From: an uncultured Clostridia bacterium
GTDB lineage: Bacteria > Bacillota > Clostridia > Oscillospirales > Acutalibacteraceae
Length of the DNA stretch: 64,000 bases
Assembly (NCBI GenBank): GCA_947598155.1
Contig: CANQFC010000007.1
Location: 1 to 64,000 of the forward strand
Direction of reading: 5' to 3'
In this document: positions 8,301-15,336 of the stretch, piece by piece
Position numbering within the stretch: position 1 is the first letter of the stretch
How the letters are laid out: the number at the start of each line of letters is the position of its first letter
Notes under the pieces: model-generated
The model's input: only the letters and a program-made list of their open reading frames with translations
Databases searched by the model: none
What the model was told of the DNA's origin: nothing
Position numbers and translations under genes: made by a program

Positions 8301-8693
8301 TCAATTCAAAAATTTTTTCAGCGCCGCCATAATTTTTTTAAGACGGTTGCGGATCGCGGCCTCGCTAACTCCGGCTTCAGCGGCGATATCCACGATTTTC
8401 TCCCGATTAAAATAGACGCGCCGCACCAGTTCCTGCTGTTGGGGCTGGAGCCGCGCAATGGCGGCATATAGCCGTTTTCTTTCATCCGCTCTCTCAAAAT
8501 CTCTGGCGACATCCACATCGGAAGGGAGCAGCGAATCGTCAAGGTTATAAGCGTCGAGCGAACAATGTCGGCGCGTTTCCTTGTGGTCGATGTTGTACTC
8601 CTGTCGGTCGAGGTCTATAATTACGGCACCGATCTCCTCGGAGACCTCGACTTCCGTGACCTCGCCCGTTGCGAATTTGTACTTGATAAGCAT
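8301..8693 (-). CDS. Sigma-70 region 4-like phage regulator
   Basis: A 130-residue protein. Residues 70-130 (ERKRLYAAIARLQPQQQELVRRVYF, then KIVDIAAEAGVSEAAIRNRLKK) have the pattern of sigma-70 region 4: a helix-turn-helix in which GVSEAAIRNRL is the recognition helix. The N-terminal part is a small strand-rich domain (MLIKYKFATGEVTEVEVSEE). Such proteins are common upstream of Clostridia phage replication modules and probably act as transcriptional activators. ATGGAGGTTTTTTC places the start at 8693 rather than at an in-frame ATG further upstream. It is the first gene of the leftward module. Confidence 0.78.
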   Translation of the reverse strand: MLIKYKFATGEVTEVEVSEEIGAVIIDLDRQEYNIDHKETRRHCSLDAYNLDDSLLPSDVDVARDFERADERKRLYAAIARLQPQQQELVRRVYFNREKIVDIAAEAGVSEAAIRNRLKKIMAALKKFLN

Positions 8694-9060
8694 GAAAAAA
8701 CCTCCATTCTGTTGGGAATGGAGGCTCTCATGGACAGCGAAAAGGCAATGCGAAACCGACCGCAGTTCAGATGGAGTTGACTCCATTCCAAATTGCAGCT
8801 CTCTTGCTCATCAGATCGCTGTTGCTATTAAGTTATCCGCCACGCGGTGTGAGCCGTCGTGATCAAGTGACGCGCCAAGTGGCGGCGAAAACGGTGAATC
8901 TGTGTTCGCAAAAAAAGTTCCGCGAACAAAAACAGAAATTCGGTGAAAAGGGTAGAAAAGTTTACATTTATGTGCTATACTAAAATATAAGTGTGTTTTT
9001 AATGCTTGTCCTCCGGCTGGTCTCCTGCATTCACCGCTTTCCTGCTGACATTATATAAAA
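8694..9060. other. Intergenic region between phage module and defence operon
   Basis: About 370 bp without a supported gene. It holds a short inverted repeat near 8775-8790 (GGAGTTGACTCC). AT-rich sequence around 8961-8990 (TTTACA, TATACT, TAAAAT) could contain a promoter, but no pair has good spacing. On the minus strand a stop-free stretch of some 46 codons (about 8985 to 8845) contains PFSPPLGASLDHDGSHR but has no start codon, so it may be a gene remnant. Confidence 0.4.
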
Positions 9061-9066
9061 TCATGC

Positions 9067-9116
9067 GGGTAGGCGTGGGTAGGTTTGGATTGGATTCGGT
9101 AGGTTTGGGTAGGGAG
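9067..9116 (+). repeat. Five 10-bp direct repeats upstream of the defence operon
   Basis: Five consecutive 10-bp units. Four contain GGTAGG (at 9068, 9078, 9098 and 9108) and the middle one has GGATTGG in the same phase. The period is one DNA helical turn, so the motifs face the same side. The last unit merges into the GGTAGGGAG ribosome site of the first gene, whose ATG is at 9125. It could be an operator array or a G-rich RNA/DNA structure. Confidence 0.75.
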
Positions 9117-9124
9117 ATGGAAAA

Positions 9125-9814
9125 ATGAAGTTTGATGAGTTTGCTCAGTTGCTTCACCCAATTATTGGAGGGGCCAGCAGCACCCATGTATTTGTGAAGA
9201 CGCTTTTTGACGCTATCGTTACAGAGGAAGGCCAAAGCGTTTTGGATGAGACTCAAGAGGAAACCTATAAGGCGTATTACAATGGAAATACAGGCATCAC
9301 ACGTATTGCCAAAAAAATAAATCCCTTTGTTGAACCAGAGGAATTCGTAGAATATTGCAGCCAGTTTTCGGACGCAACAGCCATTAGCCTTTGCGACAGC
9401 TTTCGACCACACCTTCCCGAAATAAATCCGCATAATGCTGGTGAACTGCTGGCTGATTTGTTTACAAAAATTATCAAAGAGGCAGCTTCGTTTCGAAGAA
9501 AAAGCACTACCAAAAGCGCACGGCAAGCAGAAAAAGAACGAAAAGAGAAAATAAGGAGAGCAATGGAAAATACCGGCGGAGTCGTTGTGGAAAACTTCAC
9601 TTCACAGGTTGAAAAACTGTTAGACGAGACCAGAGATAATAAAACTCCAGAGACGGAGGTCGTGGATGACGAAATGCCATCAGGTGCCGCTTCGGAGGAT
9701 AAAAAAATAACCGTTATCCATCAGCAGACCAATGTTGTTCAAAACGGAGAAAACAACTTTAATCTGACGAATAACGGTACGATGAATTTTGATCTTAAAG
9801 GCGGTGGAGTATGA
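9125..9814 (+). CDS. Unknown protein with C-terminal Asn/Phe beta motif; first gene of defence operon
   Basis: A 229-residue protein I do not recognise. Residues 1-120 appear helical (MKFDEFAQLLHP, NAGELLADLFTKIIKEA). Residues 120-150 are very basic (RRKSTTKSARQAEKERKEK), followed by a charged linker. The last 28 residues contain NNFNLTNNGTMNFD, two short Asn/Phe strands separated by a turn, which is repeated near the N-terminus of the next protein. AGGGAG precedes the ATG. The stop overlaps the next start (ATGA). By position, just before another small gene and a RloC-like ATPase, it could be a component of an ABC three-component type (ABC-3C) system; this is inference. Confidence 0.75.
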   Translation: MKFDEFAQLLHPIIGGASSTHVFVKTLFDAIVTEEGQSVLDETQEETYKAYYNGNTGITRIAKKINPFVEPEEFVEYCSQFSDATAISLCDSFRPHLPEINPHNAGELLADLFTKIIKEAASFRRKSTTKSARQAEKERKEKIRRAMENTGGVVVENFTSQVEKLLDETRDNKTPETEVVDDEMPSGAASEDKKITVIHQQTNVVQNGENNFNLTNNGTMNFDLKGGGV

Positions 9815-10458
9815 GCGACAAACTTTCAGTAATGAAAAACAGCCTCCCCGCGGTTCCTTCCATGCAGCAAACAGGAACAAACAATTTTAATGTTACGAAC
9901 CAGGAAGGCGGCACTGTTAATTTTAATATAACTTATCAGCAAGGAACGCCGGCCAACAGTGCTGAGATGATGATGGCAATCCAGTCCTTCAGCACGAAAT
10001 ACTATCAGCTTATTGTTACCTGTGAAGAAGATGTTTTTACTAACAACATCGTTACGGTTCCGGCAAGCCGAGCGCTAACAAAATATTACGTTCCGGCAGA
10101 GATTTTTGAAAGATGCTCCACTCTGTCAGATGAGGGCATTGAGGAATTGAAGCGTATTCCCGCCATTATCTGCCGAGAGAATACGGAGTTAAATGGCGTA
10201 ACAGATCCGAACCAGTGGGCGATGTATGCCTACATAAAAAAAGTCCGTGTGGCTGGGAAAAACATACAGATTGTTTTTAATCCTATCGCTCCGGTTCAGC
10301 AACAGAAATTGTGCGATAAGCGCAATGCTGTATTCTTTGATCTGAATATGGACTGTGCGATAACTGACCTCAACCACAGCGCTTGGTCAGTGCATAAGAC
10401 GAATTTGTTTGAAGCTTTTGACGAGGCAGGCATTCCGGGTATGCCGAGGCCGATGTAA
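9811..10458 (+). CDS. Unknown protein with N-terminal Asn/Phe beta motif; second gene of defence operon
   Basis: A 215-residue protein without a family I can name. Residues 22-45 carry NNFNVTN followed by GGTVNFNITY, nearly the same two-strand motif found at the C-terminus of the preceding protein. The rest is an apparently globular alpha/beta domain with PASRALTKYYVP, a Trp-rich segment WAMYAYIKKVRV, and LNHSAWSVHKTNLFEAF near the end. No catalytic motif is obvious. It is coupled to its neighbour by ATGA, and a strong AAGGAGGTG follows it for the ATPase gene. A shared motif at facing ends of neighbouring proteins suggests they bind each other. Confidence 0.75.
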   Translation: MSDKLSVMKNSLPAVPSMQQTGTNNFNVTNQEGGTVNFNITYQQGTPANSAEMMMAIQSFSTKYYQLIVTCEEDVFTNNIVTVPASRALTKYYVPAEIFERCSTLSDEGIEELKRIPAIICRENTELNGVTDPNQWAMYAYIKKVRVAGKNIQIVFNPIAPVQQQKLCDKRNAVFFDLNMDCAITDLNHSAWSVHKTNLFEAFDEAGIPGMPRPM

Positions 10459-10470
10459 GGAGGTGTCCTA

Positions 10471-12753
10471 ATGACAGCAAAAATTCCGTCTGAAATTGTC
10501 CGCATTGACTTATCAGATGCAAGCTACAAGGACACTCATGCTCATATTGAACCTACCTATGTCAACTTCTTTTTTGGGAACAATGGAACCGGGAAGTCAA
10601 CTGTAGCAAGGGCGATAAAAAGCGGTATAGGGGTAACCTATACTGCAGGACGAACATCTGCAGATTATCTGCCGCTGGTTTACGACCAGGAATTTATTGA
10701 CGGGCATTTTCACAGTTATCGGAACATGAAGGGTGTTTTTACTCTCAATGCGAAGAATGCCGCTATCCAACAGCAAATTGACGAGAAAACGGAAGAACGG
10801 ACGACGGCTCAAAAGTCATTGACCGTTGCGACTGGACAGCGCGAAGAGAAAATGCAGGCCCGCACAAAACTTCAAAAGGATTTTTATAGAGAATGCTGGG
10901 ATCGGGGAAAAACAATTCGAGAGGAGTTCGCCAAAACCCAGGGTGGAAAAGGAAAGTCAGAGCCATTCACCAGAGAAATTCTGAAACACACTCCGCAGGA
11001 TGTAGATATTGAAGAACTACGCAGACTTTATGATTCTGCGTATTCGGACACAGCACAACGCTATCCTCGTTTTGCAACTATCGCTGATGCATCTGCATTG
11101 GACGTTCTTGAAGGCCGTGATATTTTATCCACCGCAATCGTGAACAGTGCCGACACAGAACTTGCGGGATTTCTTCGTGGAATTGGGGCTACTGAATGGA
11201 TGCATCAAGGCCACGAGGAATACTCTCATAAAGCGGGAGAAAAATGTCCATATTGCGGACAAGGTCTCCCTGCTAATTTTGAGCAGCTTTTCATTGACAG
11301 CTTCGACACTCGGTACCAAGATAATCTTCGCCGACTGGAGGCATTCCTTGTTCTCTATAAGCAGAAAGCTAACGAACTGTATGTGCCGCTCCAAAATCTT
11401 CCAAGCGAGATATATCCTCTGATTGACACAAAACCTTACATGGACAAATTGGCAGTTCTAAAAGCCGCTATCCAGTCCAATATTGAGACAATCAAAGCAA
11501 AGACCGAAGAACCGGCGACAGCGGCAGCACTTTCCGATATTTCTCCTACATTGGAAGAACTGGACGGTATAATTAAAGGATTCAATGCGCTTATTGACGC
11601 CAATAATGCTGTTGTCGATGCCGGCCCAAAGAAACGAAGCGAATGCACCGATCTTGTCTTTTCGCTTTTGGCTTTCCGGCTCAAAGATGTTATTTCCGCA
11701 TACCAACAAAGCGATGCAGAACTTCAAAAAGAAATTGATAGCTTGGAAGGAGAAATCAAAAAGCATACTGAAACCCTGGAGAATATCACAGCGGAGTTGA
11801 AATCTCTACGCAAAAATACTGTAGAAACTGAAACCGCCAAAGACAGCATCAACAATATGCTCCGAGATTCTGGTATGCAGGGTTTCAGTCTTCAGCCAAA
11901 GCGCGGCGTTGATCACGTCTATGAAGTGCGTCGCCCAGATGGAACGATTGCGGATAATTTGAGTGAGGGCGAAAAGAACTTTATAGCATTTCTGTATTTC
12001 TACCACTTGGTGTATGGCAGCGATTCAGCTGATGGAGATGCAAGGGAGAAGATTGTTGTAATTGATGACCCGGTTTCCAGCATGGACAGCGGTTCACTGT
12101 TCATAGTGAGTACGCTTGTCCGCCAGATGATAGAAGTCTGCCGGAACAACGCTGATAATCGCAATAGAACAGCCGATGGTAATTTCATCAAGCAGATTTT
12201 TATTCTGACTCACAATGCTTACTTTCATCGGGAAATATCATACAGTTATGTTTCCAAATACGAATATGCGTCTTTCTATCTGATTCGTAAACTGAACATG
12301 AAATCAACCGTCAAGCTGTGTGATGATGTTAATCCCAATATCCCAACGGAGAGGATAAACGTAAATCCCGTAAAGAACTCCTATGCGGCTCTGTGGGATG
12401 AGTACAAAGAGGTAAAATCTGCCGTTCCTCTTATGAATGTTATCCGCCGGATTTTGGAGCATTACTTCCTGCAACTCTGTGGATATGAAGGTGCTACCCT
12501 TCGCCATGTTATTCTCGTTAAGGGAAAAGCAGATGGTCGTTTCAAAGACGCAGACGGTAATGATGATGAAGAGAAGTTCCAGTTGGCGTCGGCGATGCTT
12601 GCCTATATTAACGCAAACACTATCGGGATGAATGATGGCATGGATTTTGTAGATGAGTCTTTAAATGCCGAGGAGTGCAGACAAATATTTGAAATGATAT
12701 TCGACTGTATGAACCAAAGGCAACATTACGATATGATGATCAGAAACCAATAG
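10471..12753 (+). CDS. RloC/PrrC-like AAA_13 ATPase with zinc hook
   Basis: A 760-residue ABC/SMC-type ATPase. Walker A GNNGTGKST lies at 36-44, a zinc-hook CPYC at 259-262 between two coiled-coil arms, the signature LSEGEKNF at 497-504, Walker B KIVVIDDP at 527-534 and the H-loop THN at about 580. The layout matches RloC and the Pfam AAA_13 group. The C-terminal region has RRILE at 659-663, like the R-x3-E pair of the PrrC/RloC anticodon nucleases. However, I see Ile (YINANTI) where the partner His usually stands, so tRNA cleavage is doubtful. It is probably the sensor or motor of the three-gene cassette. It is followed after 12 bp by the Xre gene. Confidence 0.88.
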   Translation: MTAKIPSEIVRIDLSDASYKDTHAHIEPTYVNFFFGNNGTGKSTVARAIKSGIGVTYTAGRTSADYLPLVYDQEFIDGHFHSYRNMKGVFTLNAKNAAIQQQIDEKTEERTTAQKSLTVATGQREEKMQARTKLQKDFYRECWDRGKTIREEFAKTQGGKGKSEPFTREILKHTPQDVDIEELRRLYDSAYSDTAQRYPRFATIADASALDVLEGRDILSTAIVNSADTELAGFLRGIGATEWMHQGHEEYSHKAGEKCPYCGQGLPANFEQLFIDSFDTRYQDNLRRLEAFLVLYKQKANELYVPLQNLPSEIYPLIDTKPYMDKLAVLKAAIQSNIETIKAKTEEPATAAALSDISPTLEELDGIIKGFNALIDANNAVVDAGPKKRSECTDLVFSLLAFRLKDVISAYQQSDAELQKEIDSLEGEIKKHTETLENITAELKSLRKNTVETETAKDSINNMLRDSGMQGFSLQPKRGVDHVYEVRRPDGTIADNLSEGEKNFIAFLYFYHLVYGSDSADGDAREKIVVIDDPVSSMDSGSLFIVSTLVRQMIEVCRNNADNRNRTADGNFIKQIFILTHNAYFHREISYSYVSKYEYASFYLIRKLNMKSTVKLCDDVNPNIPTERINVNPVKNSYAALWDEYKEVKSAVPLMNVIRRILEHYFLQLCGYEGATLRHVILVKGKADGRFKDADGNDDEEKFQLASAMLAYINANTIGMNDGMDFVDESLNAEECRQIFEMIFDCMNQRQHYDMMIRNQ

Positions 12754-12765
12754 GAGGATTTTGGG

Positions 12766-12969
12766 ATGCGTATCAGCTACAACAAACTGTGGAAGATGCT
12801 AATTGACAAGAATATGAAGAAAAGTGACTTAAAAGAACAAGCAGGTATAAGTTCTGCATCTATTGCCAAACTTGGTAAAGGCGATAATATAACGACAGAT
12901 GTTCTCCTGCGAATCTGTAAGGCAATGAATTGTCATTTGGATGATATTATGGAGACCGTAGATGAGTAA
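12766..12969 (+). CDS. Xre-family controller protein
   Basis: A 67-residue Cro/C1-type helix-turn-helix protein: KKSDLKEQAGISSASIAKLGKG with a recognition helix around SASIAKL, then TTDVLLRICKAMNCHLDDIM, typical of the small YozG-like Xre group. Proteins of this size next to restriction-modification genes often act as controller (C) proteins that delay restriction. TAGGAGGATTTTGGG precedes the start. It lies exactly between the ATPase cassette and the methylase genes, so it could regulate both; its operator is unknown. Confidence 0.88.
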   Translation: MRISYNKLWKMLIDKNMKKSDLKEQAGISSASIAKLGKGDNITTDVLLRICKAMNCHLDDIMETVDE

Positions 12970-12982
12970 GGAGAGTTTTGAA

Positions 12983-14284
12983 ATGCTAAATAATATTAGA
13001 GAGGCACTGCAAAGTGGAAAAAAGTCAATTGATTTCAGGCCATACAGCAAAGAATTGACTATAGCCGTACAAGAATCACTAAAAAAGTTTCGGCCAATTG
13101 ATAGTACATCCTACATGAACAATCCTATCCAGTTAATCGATTTTTTCTCTGGAGCAGGTGGAACATCTCTGGGATTTGCCGCGCTTAACTTTGTAGTGCC
13201 TGCATTTAAAATGCTCGGTGGTTGTGATATTGATGAGATGTCAGCAAGTACCTACAGCCATAACTTTGGGACTCCTCTCATTCAAGATGATATCACTCGT
13301 TTAGCTTTTGAGGAAGGTAAGCTCGACTCTTTCTTAGAAAGGATCGGATATGATAGTAGTAAACTTACAGTAATGATTGGGTGTGCGCCCTGCCAAGGCT
13401 TTTCGTCGCACAGAAAAAAGCATTGGAACGAGGAGGATGATGTACGCAATAGTTTAGTCATGGCATTTGCGGAAATAGTAAAAAAGGTTCAGCCTGACGT
13501 CATTATTATGGAAAATGTCCCAGAATTTTTATCTGCTCGTTATTGGAGATACTTTTCAGCTGCAAAAAAAAGCTATAAAGAAAACGGCTATGTCGTTAAA
13601 GAAACGATTTATAATGCAGCTGCTTTTGGAGTGCCTCAAGAGAGATTTCGATCGATTGTTATTGGAATGAAAAGTAATTTCGTATTGCCGGAAGGGTATC
13701 TACAGCCTTCACAGTATAAAACTGTACGAGATGCAATTTCACATTTGCCTGCTGTTGCTGCGGGTGTAGCCTCGCCAGACGATGAAATGCATAAAAGTGC
13801 AGCGCATAAGCAAAGCACCATTGATGTTATAAAACAGGTTCCTCACGATGGAGGAAACAGACCGACTGGCGTTGGTCCAAAATGTTTAGATAAAACGAAA
13901 GGTTTTTCTGACGTTTACGGCAGGCTCTCGTGGGACAAACCATCAATAACAATTACTCACTATGCCAGAAATCCTGCCAGCGGGAGATATACTCATCCAG
14001 AGCAGGATCGTGGTCTTACAGCACGAGAAGCAGCGATTCTGCAGAGTTTTCCTGACGGGTTTGAATTCTGCGGTAAGTCAGATGATATTTATAGACAAAT
14101 TGGAGAGGCTGTTCCACCGATGCTGTCTTCGGCAATTGCATCCAGCATTTTGATTGAACTGCTGTCTGCTCCACCCACTGATTTTGAGATTAAAAATAGC
14201 CCAAAATCAATCGAAGAACCGGTAAGTAGTTCGTATTCCAGCGTTATAGCTGGAATAAAGACCCACGGGAGGTTAAAAGAATGA
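12983..14284 (+). CDS. DNA cytosine-5 methyltransferase (first of two)
   Basis: A 433-residue m5C methylase. Motif I is LIDFFSGAGGTSLGF, motif IV GCAPCQGFSSHRK (catalytic Cys in PCQ), motif VI IIMENVPEF, motif VIII QERFRSIVIG and motif X GEAVPPMLSSAIA. Residues 1-40 are an extra N-terminal extension. An ATG at 12962 inside the Xre stop region is possible, but AAGGAG at 12968-12973 favours 12983. The target-recognition region lies between motifs VIII and IX. It ends in an ATGA overlap with a second methylase, as in systems that recognise asymmetric sites and need one m5C enzyme per strand. Confidence 0.94.
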   Translation: MLNNIREALQSGKKSIDFRPYSKELTIAVQESLKKFRPIDSTSYMNNPIQLIDFFSGAGGTSLGFAALNFVVPAFKMLGGCDIDEMSASTYSHNFGTPLIQDDITRLAFEEGKLDSFLERIGYDSSKLTVMIGCAPCQGFSSHRKKHWNEEDDVRNSLVMAFAEIVKKVQPDVIIMENVPEFLSARYWRYFSAAKKSYKENGYVVKETIYNAAAFGVPQERFRSIVIGMKSNFVLPEGYLQPSQYKTVRDAISHLPAVAAGVASPDDEMHKSAAHKQSTIDVIKQVPHDGGNRPTGVGPKCLDKTKGFSDVYGRLSWDKPSITITHYARNPASGRYTHPEQDRGLTAREAAILQSFPDGFEFCGKSDDIYRQIGEAVPPMLSSAIASSILIELLSAPPTDFEIKNSPKSIEEPVSSSYSSVIAGIKTHGRLKE

Positions 14285-15336
14285 CGCGATACACTTGTAT
14301 TGACAGCTTTTGTGGTGCAGGAGGACTTGGCTTTGGCCTGCAGCAAGCAGGGTTTGAAATCCTGTTAAGTTTTGATATAGATCCTTTATGCATCGAAACG
14401 ATTAACAAAAATAAAAAATATTTCGATCATCCCGCGATTACTGCCGACATCGCAGATATGCTTAATGGAGAATTGCTGAATCGTTGTAACTTGAAACGCG
14501 GCGAATTGTTCCTATTAGCTGGCGGGCCTCCTTGCCAAGGATTTTCGATTCAACGTAGAGGAAGTGACATCGATGCCAGAAACGAATTGGTGTTGAAGTA
14601 CGGAAAATTGATTGACGAAGTCTTTCCTAAGTATTTCGTTATGGAGAATGTTACTGGAATTGCAGGCAAAAGAGGTAAGACAATATTACAGCAACTCATC
14701 GAAGATGTAGAACAGATAGGCTATAATGTTCATGTCAAACTACTGGATGCACAGGACTTTGGCGTCCCACAAAGGCGCAGAAGGTATATCGTTATTGGTC
14801 AAAGGAATGATATCGGTGACAACTATGAATATCCAAAATCAACTGGAATGCATCGCACTGTCCGTGAAGTAATAGGATACCTTCCCGAGCCTCCACAAGA
14901 TGGGACTGACCATCCTGATTATTCTCTCCATCGTCGAGACCTTTTGTCTGCGCGTAATTTAGAGCGAATTCGTGCAATTAAAGAAGGTCAGGGACGCGAT
15001 GACCTTCCTGATGAATTGTTGGCAAACTGCCATAAGATTGACAGTTCGGTGATTGGCTTTCGGAGTGTATATGGGCGCATGGCCTGGGATGATGTTTCGC
15101 CAACAATAACTGCCAGATTTGACAGCTTCACAAGAGGCAAGTTTGGGCATCCAACTCAAGATCGCAGTATTTCATTGAGAGAAGGTGCCCTGCTACAAAC
15201 ATTTCCGATTGATTTTCAATTCGTTGGGAATAAAGTAGATGTTGCAAGGCAGATCGGGAATGCAGTTCCTCCAATGATGGCAGAACATATAGGCAGAAGT
15301 ATCATTGAAAGTTATGAAAGGACGGGCGAAGAATAA
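14281..15336 (+). CDS. DNA cytosine-5 methyltransferase (second of two)
   Basis: A 351-residue m5C methylase with all core motifs: CIDSFCGAGGLGFGL (I), AGGPPCQGFSIQRRG (IV), FVMENVTGI (VI), PQRRRRYIVIG (VIII) and QIGNAVPPMMAEHIG (X). It is clearly distinct from its upstream neighbour, being shorter and with a different target-recognition stretch, so the two presumably methylate different strands or sequences. The stop overlaps the start of the nuclease-methylase gene by one base (TAATG), showing tight coupling of modification and restriction. Confidence 0.95.
   Translation: MTRYTCIDSFCGAGGLGFGLQQAGFEILLSFDIDPLCIETINKNKKYFDHPAITADIADMLNGELLNRCNLKRGELFLLAGGPPCQGFSIQRRGSDIDARNELVLKYGKLIDEVFPKYFVMENVTGIAGKRGKTILQQLIEDVEQIGYNVHVKLLDAQDFGVPQRRRRYIVIGQRNDIGDNYEYPKSTGMHRTVREVIGYLPEPPQDGTDHPDYSLHRRDLLSARNLERIRAIKEGQGRDDLPDELLANCHKIDSSVIGFRSVYGRMAWDDVSPTITARFDSFTRGKFGHPTQDRSISLREGALLQTFPIDFQFVGNKVDVARQIGNAVPPMMAEHIGRSIIESYERTGEE

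Noticed and set aside
8845-8985. Stop-free minus-strand stretch with PFSPPLGASLDHDGSHR
   Set aside because: No start codon and no ribosome site; perhaps a remnant or a conserved leader, but too weak to call a gene.
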